Source: Halomonas sp. McH1-25
GTDB lineage: Bacteria; Pseudomonadota; Gammaproteobacteria; Pseudomonadales; Halomonadaceae
DNA: 64,000 nucleotides
Direction of reading: 5' to 3'
Assembly (NCBI RefSeq): GCF_022348165.1
Contig: NZ_JAKRFI010000001.1
Span: 248,001 to 312,000, forward strand
This document shows, piece after piece, positions 57,501 to 64,000 of this stretch. The notes under the pieces were generated by a model. The model did no database searches. It was not told the DNA's origin and was given only the letters and a program-made list of their open reading frames with translations. How positions within the stretch are numbered: position 1 is the stretch's first letter; every line of letters begins with the position of its first letter. A program made the position numbers and the translations under genes.

Positions 57501-57637
57501 GTAATGACGGTGCTTTCCAATTCCGGATATTGGCGCAGTTCCATATCCATGGCCGAACGCAGGCCCATGAGCAGAATCAGCAGGCTGACGACCGTCGCCA
57601 GGACCGGCCGACGAACGAAGATATCGGTGAACTTCAT
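54575..57637 (-). CDS. RND efflux transporter, inner-membrane pump
   Basis: A 1,020-residue pump of the AcrB/MexB hydrophobe-amphiphile type. Twelve helices with two large periplasmic loops. The proton relay GLVVDDAIIIVENVHRHI holds Asp-Asp near residue 407, and VGVVAKNGILIVEFAN holds the matching Lys near 940. The closest-looking relatives lack a clear drug profile. It is one base from the adaptor gene upstream. No outer-membrane partner or regulator is adjacent, so it must borrow a TolC-like channel encoded elsewhere. Confidence 0.92.
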   Translation of the reverse strand: MKFTDIFVRRPVLATVVSLLILLMGLRSAMDMELRQYPELESTVITVSTSYPGASSELVQGFVTTPLQQAIAEANGIDFITSESIQGASTIEVHMELNYDANAALAEVQAKVASQRSVLPEAAESPVIESSTGDSTALMYLAFYSQQMPVPQITDYLVRVVQPKLQALPGVAKARIFGQSFALRVWLDPQRMAALNVTPQQVIDVLQNNNYQAGVGKTRSEFVAINLTANTDISDPEQFADMVVRNDDGNLVRLRDVARIDLGAESYDSIAWYKGTPASFMAIEQAPGANPLDVARAVREALPEIRSQLPTGLNVVLPYDASEFIEDSINEVIKTLLEALVIVLVVIFLTLGSFRAALVPAVAVPLSLIGGAFVMLMLGFSLNLLTLLSMVLAIGLVVDDAIIIVENVHRHIEEGESRFEAALNGAREMATPIIAMTTTLVAVYAPIGFMGGLVGSLFTEFAFTLAGAVVVSGVIALTLSPMLSGKVLKPHGNATRFERLVESSFNRLANGYRSALSGILQTVSVPVVFAAIVLASIYFMFVTSQNELAPTEDQGIMFFQGTAPQTATLEYLKRYSNDIQANVEQVEGYNETFMILGGMSADTVFGGFKMLPWSQRDISQMTVLPNLQAALSQVTGLQTAAFPRPSLPGSSGGLPVQFVLATGNSFEELNAAADELLGKAMASGNFAFLRKSIDLDRPVTDIRVDRDRVADLGLTMADVGQALSTMLGGGFVNRFSMDGRSYKVIPQVDQQYRLDASMIDNYYIEADSGEQVPLSSLVSFERNVEPSKRTQFQQLNALILEGVPRPGVALGDALTWLNQAAAETLPAGYSVDYQGASRQLMDQGSALVLTFFLSLIVIYLVLAAQFESWRDPLIILVSVPMSVAGAMVFITLGISTVNIYTQVGLITLIGVVAKNGILIVEFANLLQRERGLDRRNAVIEAAAIRLRPIIMTSVALIVAMVPLLFATGAGAVSRFDIGLTIAAGLGIGTLLTLFVLPAFYILLARDHNATRDVDAVNSSA

Positions 57638-58794
57638 CAGCCTTGCGCCTCCTCACCAGCCGTTTCCGGCTCACGCTGGTCGCCCGGCTCCTGATCATCG
57701 TTAACGGCTGCCGCACCTTCTTCATTCACGAGAGAGACCGGCTGACCGTCACGCAAACGCAACTGGCCGACGGCCACGACACGGTCACCAGCCTCCAATC
57801 CATCCACGATTTCGATCTGATCGCCGCGAGTGCGTCCGGTCGTTACCTGGGTTCGCTTGGCTACCAGTTGCTCCTGATCATTCTCGGTGACCAGGAAGAC
57901 ATAATCGCCATAGGTATTGAAGGCGAGGGCAGTGCGGGGCAGGGTAAGTACTCGTTCGGGTTCGGAAGCCAGCGTGCGCACATCGGCAAACATGCCGGGA
58001 CGCAGCTTACGTTCAGGATTGGCAAGCGTGGCACGAACTTCCAGGGTCCGGCTGCTTTCATCGATGGCCGGCGCTATGGCCTGGATCTCGCCGGGAAAAA
58101 CCTCGTCAGGATAAGCGGCAACCCTGACTTCTACACTGCGTCCCGCCTGGATGCTGCCGAGCTGTTTCTCGGGAACGCTGTAATCCACGTAGATAGGATC
58201 CAGCATATTGAGATCGACGATCGGCGTTCCGACGGCAATGTATTCTCCGAAGTCGACCTGACGCAGGCCAACCACGCCATCGAACGGCGCGCGAATCGTC
58301 TTCTTGTCCATCTGGGCGCGCTGTTGGGCAACATCGGCACGCGCCGCCTGATAGTTGGCCTGGGCTTCGTCGTACTGGGATTGCGAGATGGCGTTGCGTG
58401 GCAACAGGTCCGAGTAACGGCGGAATGTCTCGTTGGTCAATCTGGCCTGGGCCTCGAGAGCGGCCAGTGCGGCCTGATCGACGCTATCGTCGAGCTTGAC
58501 GAGGATCTCGCCCTGGCTGACGCGCTGACCGGATTCGAAGGCAATCTCACTGACCATGCCGGCCACTTCGTTGGAAACGGCCACGCCATTGACGGCACGC
58601 ATCGAGCCCACCGATTTCAACTCGGGACGCCAATTCTCCGCTACAAGTTGTACGCTATCGACGGGGACCGGCGGCTGAGGCTGCGATTGTTGAGCAGCCA
58701 TTTCCTGCATTTTCAGATATTTCCAACCGAAAATACCGCCCAATACCAGAGCGAGCAGGATCAATACCACAATCAAGCGAACAACGGTTTTCAT
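57637..58794 (-). CDS. RND efflux periplasmic adaptor (membrane fusion protein)
   Basis: A 385-residue protein with an N-terminal membrane helix (6-26), a lipoyl-like domain around residues 75-100 (SEIAFESGQRVSQGEILVKL), an alpha-hairpin (about 110-165), a beta-barrel (LEVRATLANPERKLRPGMFADV near 240) and an acidic C-terminal tail. It links the RND pump to an outer-membrane channel. Its stop overlaps the pump start by one base. Confidence 0.9.
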   Translation of the reverse strand: MKTVVRLIVVLILLALVLGGIFGWKYLKMQEMAAQQSQPQPPVPVDSVQLVAENWRPELKSVGSMRAVNGVAVSNEVAGMVSEIAFESGQRVSQGEILVKLDDSVDQAALAALEAQARLTNETFRRYSDLLPRNAISQSQYDEAQANYQAARADVAQQRAQMDKKTIRAPFDGVVGLRQVDFGEYIAVGTPIVDLNMLDPIYVDYSVPEKQLGSIQAGRSVEVRVAAYPDEVFPGEIQAIAPAIDESSRTLEVRATLANPERKLRPGMFADVRTLASEPERVLTLPRTALAFNTYGDYVFLVTENDQEQLVAKRTQVTTGRTRGDQIEIVDGLEAGDRVVAVGQLRLRDGQPVSLVNEEGAAAVNDDQEPGDQREPETAGEEAQG

Positions 58795-59007
58795 GCCTGA
58801 AGGTCCCAGCCAAGGTTTTCGTTATGGTCCCGAGCAGATGAGGAGCCTGGGAGATAAGAACTAGATAAGCTGCTTATGATGCGGGTATCGTAGGCGAATG
58901 ACCAGAGCCGGCTGCAACAAAGCGAAACATAAGCTCTATTTAACATAATATATATTATGCGAAGTCAGGGATTAGGCACTCCTTTACAGGCGACCTTCGG
59001 CTTTTCA
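58795..59007. other. Intergenic spacer, nothing distinct
   Basis: Between the adaptor gene and the nitrogen-control region there is an AT-rich patch (58935-58960, ATAATATATATTAT) that may be part of the efflux operon promoter. I see no gene here. Confidence 0.25.
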
Positions 59008-59055
59008 TGCACCAACACCGTCCCCGGCAAGAACCCATTGCACGTTTCTGGGTCA
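59008..59055 (+). promoter_or_regulatory. Candidate NtrC-type enhancer sites
   Basis: TGCACGT-TTC-TGGGTCA (59039-59055) matches the TGCACCA-N3-TGGTGCA NtrC site at 10 of 14 arm bases. A second site starting TGCACCA (59008-59014) has a perfect left half and a weak right half. Their centres are 31 bases apart, about three helical turns, and both lie roughly 80-120 bases upstream of the sigma-54 promoter, the normal enhancer distance. Confidence 0.5.
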
Positions 59056-59128
59056 CTTTCTTTCGCCATTGCCACATCATCTATCGTACAGCACCCAAGG
59101 ACGACGCTTCATTCCTCCAAAGCCTTCA

Positions 59129-59145
59129 TGGCATGCAGTTTGCTT
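59129..59145 (+). promoter_or_regulatory. Sigma-54 promoter
   Basis: TGGCATG-CAGT-TTGCTT fits TGGCACG-N4-TTGCW, with the required GG and GC separated by 10 bases. Transcription would begin near 59154, ahead of the leader hairpins. NtrC-like activators would be needed. This suggests nitrogen limitation induces the downstream genes. Confidence 0.65.
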
Positions 59146-59181
59146 CTGATTACCAGGGCCAGCCCAACGGCACACGTCGTT

Positions 59182-59243
59182 CCGAGTCAATGGCGACTCG
59201 GGGCAACTAAGGCTTTAGCAAACACTACCGGATGATGCCGGTA
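59182..59243 (+). promoter_or_regulatory. ANTAR-target-like leader hairpins (P1, P2)
   Basis: Two hairpins with six-base loops. P1: CCGAGTC (59182-59188), loop AATGGC, GACTCGG (59195-59201). P2: TACCGG (59226-59231), loop ATGATG, CCGGTA (59238-59243). ANTAR-domain proteins such as NasT bind pairs of hexaloop hairpins with A at loop position 1 and G at position 4, and then prevent a following terminator. P1 meets both positions; P2 has A1 but A rather than G at position 4. A terminator follows directly. Confidence 0.5.
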
Positions 59244-59275
59244 CCGCGAGACAAGAAATAGAACGATGACCAAGC

Positions 59276-59318
59276 AAAGGCGCTTGGAGCCGCCCTCAAG
59301 CGGCTCTGGCGCCTTTTT
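59276..59318 (+). terminator. Leader terminator (attenuator)
   Basis: AAAGGCGC (59276-59283) pairs with GCGCCTTT (59309-59316) and GAGCCGC with GCGGCTC (59287-59306), giving a long two-part stem followed by TTTTTG. It lies 114 bases before the FNT gene start and after the two hexaloop hairpins, so it probably decides read-through into the operon. Confidence 0.8.
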
Positions 59319-59431
59319 GTTTTGTTTACGTGCATCGCTGCAAAAGCGCCTGGCTGGGAAATCGGCGCGTTGGCTAGGCCAGCGATCTCGCTTGGGCCAA
59401 CTTCTTCCTCTACTGACAAGAGAACCTAATC

Positions 59432-60259
59432 ATGTCGTATCTAGCTCCAGCAGAATTCGTCACCAAGATGGTCGATGCCGGTGAATCCAAGATATTCATG
59501 GCTCCCCGCGACACGATGATTCGTGCCTATATGGCCGGTGCCATCCTGGCGCTGGCCGCCGTCTTCGCCGTGGCCGTTACCGTGCAGACCGGCTCGCCGC
59601 TACTCGGCGCGGTGCTTTTCCCGGTCGGTTTCTGCATGCTTTATCTGATGGGATTCGACCTGCTGACCGGCGTGTTCATGCTGACGCCGCTTGCACTTCT
59701 GGACAGGCGGCCCGGCGTCACCATGGAAGGTGTGCTCAAGAACTGGGGACTGGTCTTCGCCGGCAACTTCCTGGGTGCACTGACCGTCGCCTTCCTGATG
59801 GCCTTCGTCTTCACCTATGGCTTCAATGCCGATCCTGGCGTCATCGGAGAAAAGATCGCCAGCATTGGCGAAGCACGAACGTTGGGATATGCCGACTACG
59901 GCGTTGCCGGCTGGGCCACGATCTTCATTCGCGGCATCTTGTGCAACTGGATGGTTTCCATGGGCGTCGTCGGCGCGATGATCTCCACCTCCGTCAGCGG
60001 CAAGGTCATTGCCATGTGGATGCCGATCATGCTGTTCTTCTATATGGGATTCGAACACTCCGTGGTCAACATGTTCCTGTTCCCCTCGGCGATGATCATG
60101 GGTGGCGGGTTCTCGGTCAGCGACTACCTGTTCTGGAACGAGCTTCCCACGGCCCTTGGCAATCTGGTCGGCGGACTGTCCCTGACCGGCCTGACCCTTT
60201 ACACCACTCATGTAAAGACTGCGCCCAAAAAGACGCTACCCAACAAATCGTTTGGCTAA
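59432..60259 (+). CDS. Formate/nitrite transporter (FNT) family channel
   Basis: A 275-residue membrane protein with six helices. MGFDLLTGVFM and IFIRGILCNWMVSMGVVGAM (near residues 165-184) are FNT family motifs, including the repeated gating segments. FNT proteins pass formate, nitrite or hydrosulfide; the nitrogen-type upstream control and the kinase-phosphatase neighbour seen in Pseudomonas nitrate-assimilation clusters make nitrite the likely substrate. The downstream reductase genes are not in this window. Confidence 0.88.
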   Translation: MSYLAPAEFVTKMVDAGESKIFMAPRDTMIRAYMAGAILALAAVFAVAVTVQTGSPLLGAVLFPVGFCMLYLMGFDLLTGVFMLTPLALLDRRPGVTMEGVLKNWGLVFAGNFLGALTVAFLMAFVFTYGFNADPGVIGEKIASIGEARTLGYADYGVAGWATIFIRGILCNWMVSMGVVGAMISTSVSGKVIAMWMPIMLFFYMGFEHSVVNMFLFPSAMIMGGGFSVSDYLFWNELPTALGNLVGGLSLTGLTLYTTHVKTAPKKTLPNKSFG

Positions 60260-60273
60260 TGGCTCACACCAGG

Positions 60274-60300
60274 AAGTCCCGGTCTTGAACCGGGGCTTTT
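60274..60300 (+). terminator. Intercistronic terminator/attenuator
   Basis: AAGTCCCGGT (60274-60283) pairs with ACCGGGGCTT (60289-60298; one T-G pair), followed by TTTT. It sits only 10 bases before the kinase-phosphatase start, which has no clear ribosome binding site, so expression of that gene is probably low. Confidence 0.7.
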
Positions 60301-60309
60301 CATGAATTC

Positions 60310-62046
60310 ATGACGACCTATCTCGACATCGCCGTTGGACAGTTTACCGACAAGGGGCGCAAGGAAATCAATCAGGATTTCCACGGTCTCTGTATTCCCC
60401 ACGATATCCAACTGACGACCAAAGGTATTGCGGTAGCCATTGCCGATGGTATCGGCAGTAGCGATGTCAGCCACATTGCCAGCCAGGCGGCAATCGCTGG
60501 GTTTCTCGCAGACTATTACTGCACGTCGGATGGCTGGAGCGTCAAAACCGCGGCGCAACGCGTCCTGTCGGCGATCAATTCATGGCTGCATGCCCAGACC
60601 CAGCAAAGCCAGTACCGGGACGACAAGAACCGTGGCTATGTCTGCACCTTGAGCGCCATGGTCTTCAAAGCGGCGACGGCGCATCTTTTTCATGTCGGTG
60701 ACGCGCGGGTCTATCGGCTACGCAACGACACGCTGGAGCAACTTACCCAGGATCATCGCATTTGGGTCTCTCAGCACCAGAGCCACCTCACTCGGGCCTT
60801 GGGCATTCATCCCCACCTGGAAATGGACTACCAGGCGCTGGCCGTCGAAATCGGGGACGTTTTCCTGTTTTTGACCGACGGCATCTACGAGCATGTCTCT
60901 CTACGCCAAATGCGTGAAACGCTTAGCCAGCACGACACCGACTTGGATAACGCTGCCAGGCAACTGGCCGAAGACGCCTATGCTCAGGGAAGTCACGACA
61001 ACCTGACGGCACAGATCGTTAGAGTCGACAACCTGCCTCCCCACGACAGCCAGTCTTTCTACCAGCATCTCTTGGAACTGCCCTTGCCTCCCGTGCTCGA
61101 GCCCAGGATGCGCTTCGATGGCTATCGCATTCTGAGAACGCTGCATGCCAGCCACCGCAGTCACGTCTACTTGGCCAGCGAGGAAAACGCCAGCGAGGCG
61201 CCCGTCGTGTTGAAAACGCCGTCGATCGAGATGCATGGCGATTCGGCTCACCTGGAACGGTTCCTGCTCGAAGAATGGATCGCACGACGCATCGATAATC
61301 CGCATGTACTCAAGTTGCACTCGCCCACCCGTCAACGTGGCTATCTCTATACCGTGAGCGAATATGTCGAGGGCCGTACGCTCAGGCAATGGATGTTCGA
61401 CAATCCGCAGCCCGACCTGGAAACGGTGCGCTCCATCGTCGAGCAGATAGCCAGGGGCCTGCAAGCCTTCCATCGGCTGGAAATGCTGCATCAGGATCTG
61501 CGTCCCGACAATGTGCTGATCGACACTTCAGGGGTTGTGAAGATCATCGACTTCGGCTCGGCTCACGTCGCGGGTATCGAAGAAAGCGTGTGCACAGAGC
61601 AAACGACCCATCCGCCAGGCACGCTGCAGTACATGGCCCCCGAGTATTTTCTGGGTGCCCGGGGAACGGCACGTTCGGATATCTTCTCGCTAGGCGTGAT
61701 CACCTACCAAATGCTGGCCGGTACGCTGCCTTATGGGACACAAGTGGCCAAGTCACGCACACTGGCGGCACAACGCAAGCTCGACTATGCCCCGATATTC
61801 GACGGTCATCGCGAGGTACCGGTGTGGATCGACGATGTGCTCAGAAAGGCCGTGCACCCCGACCCCCACCGGCGTTATGGAGAACTTTCCGAATTCATCC
61901 ATGAACTACGCCATGCCAGCAAGGCCCTGCTCGGCAAGCACCGCCCTCCTCTCATGGAGCGCAACCCGGTGCTTTTCTGGAAAGGCCTCTCGCTGCTCCT
62001 GACCGTACTCGCCGCTTTCCTGGCATGGCGTTTATACGACGCCTGA
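60310..62046 (+). CDS. Bifunctional PP2C phosphatase / Ser-Thr protein kinase
   Basis: A 578-residue fusion. Residues 1-235 are a PP2C phosphatase: VAIADGIGSSDVSHIAS, HVGDARVYRL, FLTDGIYEHV and GSHDNLTAQIV carry the metal Asp residues. Residues about 265-535 are a Hanks-type kinase: VVLKTPS (ATP lysine), MLHQDLRPDNVLID (catalytic loop, HQD rather than HRD), IIDFGSAH (DFG) and MAPEYF. One helix at about 555-574 anchors it. Such fusions lie in nitrate-assimilation loci of Pseudomonas, and may tune the transporter. No substrate is evident. Confidence 0.9.
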   Translation: MTTYLDIAVGQFTDKGRKEINQDFHGLCIPHDIQLTTKGIAVAIADGIGSSDVSHIASQAAIAGFLADYYCTSDGWSVKTAAQRVLSAINSWLHAQTQQSQYRDDKNRGYVCTLSAMVFKAATAHLFHVGDARVYRLRNDTLEQLTQDHRIWVSQHQSHLTRALGIHPHLEMDYQALAVEIGDVFLFLTDGIYEHVSLRQMRETLSQHDTDLDNAARQLAEDAYAQGSHDNLTAQIVRVDNLPPHDSQSFYQHLLELPLPPVLEPRMRFDGYRILRTLHASHRSHVYLASEENASEAPVVLKTPSIEMHGDSAHLERFLLEEWIARRIDNPHVLKLHSPTRQRGYLYTVSEYVEGRTLRQWMFDNPQPDLETVRSIVEQIARGLQAFHRLEMLHQDLRPDNVLIDTSGVVKIIDFGSAHVAGIEESVCTEQTTHPPGTLQYMAPEYFLGARGTARSDIFSLGVITYQMLAGTLPYGTQVAKSRTLAAQRKLDYAPIFDGHREVPVWIDDVLRKAVHPDPHRRYGELSEFIHELRHASKALLGKHRPPLMERNPVLFWKGLSLLLTVLAAFLAWRLYDA

Positions 62047-62049
62047 ACG

Positions 62050-62078
62050 AAAACACCCGCCGGGAACCCCGGCGGGTG
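62050..62078 (-). terminator. Terminator of the ectoine operon
   Basis: Reading leftward, CACCCGCCGG / CCGGCGGGTG (62054-62063 with 62069-62078) forms a 10-bp stem followed by TTTT (62053-62050). It lies 37 bases beyond the ectC stop and also separates it from the convergent kinase gene. Confidence 0.8.
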
Positions 62079-62114
62079 CAAGCACAGCTTCGTTGTGCCG
62101 GGTAATGCCCGATG

Positions 62115-62504
62115 TCACTCGGCCGGTGCGTAGGAGCCGTCGGGACGATGATCTTCCTTACCCGTCAGCGCTGGAGTAAAGACGCAGGCGAGCACCATGG
62201 TCTTGGAAGCACGCAGCATATGTTCATCGTGCTGGTCGAGAATATAAATGTCGCCCGGCTTGATCGGCCAGATCTTGCCATCGGCCAGCGTCTCGACTTC
62301 GCCCTCGCCTTCGATGCAATACACCGATTCGAAGTGATGCTTGTAGTGGATATGCGTCTCGGTGCCTTCGAAGATGCGAGTGATATGGAACGAGAAACCA
62401 CCACCATCATCGGCCAGCAGCAGGCGTGTGCTGTCCCAAGTGCCCTTGGTCGCCGCCACTAAGCGATCCGTTTTGCGCGCTTCTTCGAGATTACGAACGA
62501 TCAT
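62115..62504 (-). CDS. ectC: L-ectoine synthase
   Basis: A 129-residue cupin enzyme that closes the ring of N-gamma-acetyl-diaminobutyrate to ectoine. [43 protein letters not shown] and [17 protein letters not shown] give the iron-binding Glu, Tyr and His of the cupin core. The length is typical (H. elongata EctC is 137, including a tail). AAGGA lies upstream of the ATG. It is the last gene of ectABC. Confidence 0.96.
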   Translation of the reverse strand: MIVRNLEEARKTDRLVAATKGTWDSTRLLLADDGGGFSFHITRIFEGTETHIHYKHHFESVYCIEGEGEVETLADGKIWPIKPGDIYILDQHDEHMLRASKTMVLACVFTPALTGKEDHRPDGSYAPAE

Positions 62505-62543
62505 ATTGATATCCTTGACTTGCGTGACACGTGTCGTACACCA

Positions 62544-62570
62544 ATCAGCCGGCCTTCAGGGCCGGCTGAT
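62544..62570. repeat. Intercistronic hairpin between ectB and ectC
   Basis: ATCAGCCGGCC (62544-62554) and GGCCGGCTGAT (62560-62570) form a perfect 11-bp stem with loop TTCAG in the 86-base gap. It lacks a T-run in the leftward direction, so it may stabilise or process the mRNA, or reduce read-through into ectC. Confidence 0.65.
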
Positions 62571-62590
62571 TTACTTAGCGTAGCCGATGT

Positions 62591-63919
<1,329 letters not shown>

Positions 63920-63929
63920 TCAGTACGCC

Positions 63930-64000
63930 TCAGAGTCCCGTCGGATCGTAGGGACCGATACGCACCAGGTTCTCGGGATCGTGTTCACCGCCGAGCTGAT
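63930..64000 (-). CDS. ectA: Diaminobutyrate acetyltransferase, C-terminal end
   Basis: The last 23 codons on the minus strand read QLGGEHDPENLVRIGPYDPT followed by GL and a TGA stop (63930-63932). This matches the end of Halomonas EctA, which acetylates diaminobutyrate. The rest lies beyond the window. Its stop lies 73 bases upstream of the ectB start, as expected for ectABC. Confidence 0.92.
   Translation of the reverse strand, partial: QLGGEHDPENLVRIGPYDPTGL

Noticed and set aside
57643-58800. Plus-strand frame of the same length as the RND adaptor gene on the other strand
   Set aside because: It mirrors the adaptor gene almost exactly and has no independent protein features.
58957-59235. 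92-codon plus-strand frame in the nitrogen-control region
   Set aside because: It runs through the sigma-54 promoter and the first leader hairpin and its product looks non-coding.

Overview
The window reads as chromosome from a high-GC, halophilic gammaproteobacterium, most likely a Halomonas or close relative. The clearest evidence is the end of an ectoine operon (ectA C-terminus, ectB, ectC) whose EctB and EctA ends closely resemble remembered Halomonas elongata proteins. A proVWX-type glycine betaine/proline uptake operon and gammaproteobacterial housekeeping blocks (tusDCB-tusE, moaB-moeA, metH, nfuA, sufE, zur-hisI) agree.

Region 1 (1-19.4 kb) is the right part of a prophage. It has a tail-protein end and small tail gene, an AT-rich membrane moron on the opposite strand, and five small virion/ejection-like genes leading into a 2,232-residue polyvalent protein (ParB-like and metallopeptidase motifs plus a phage C-terminal domain). 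A cargo block follows: a PIN (DUF4411) plus XRE-ImmA/IrrE toxin-antitoxin-like pair, a secreted EndA-type nuclease coupled to a ribbon-helix-helix repressor, and an Arc-like 56-residue gene transcribed divergently across an inverted-repeat operator. The block ends with an SOS cassette (DUF1654-umuD-umuC) behind a near-consensus LexA box, abutting the 3' end of a tRNA-Ser(UGA), a typical phage attachment location. No integrase is visible at this end.

Region 2 (19.5-46 kb) is host core: a BI-1/YccA membrane protein, sulfur relay for tRNA 2-thiolation, AcpH, molybdenum cofactor genes, an XRE-cupin regulator, and a divergent deacetylase/acetyltransferase pair suggesting reversible protein acetylation. 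Then come proVWX, pdxH, azlCD, a permease, wrbA and arsC-family genes, an Smr protein, sulfite reductase with its DUF934 partner, a MATE pump and cobalamin-dependent methionine synthase.

Region 3 (46-64 kb) mixes core and little-studied modules. These are nfuA; a KfrA-like coiled-coil DNA-binding protein divergent from a complete tyrosine recombinase across a 39-bp AT-rich palindrome; sufE, yidD, hisI and zur; a 162-bp MITE-like element; an ATP-grasp / inactive transglutaminase-7TM / retropepsin-like lipoprotein operon; and an RND efflux pair. A formate/nitrite-family channel and a fused PP2C phosphatase-Ser/Thr kinase follow, preceded by a layered control region: NtrC-like sites, a sigma-54 promoter, two hexaloop hairpins and a terminator, as expected for nitrogen-controlled, ANTAR-type antiterminated nitrate assimilation genes. 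The ectoine operon closes the window.

Product names come from motif recognition by eye, without database searches.
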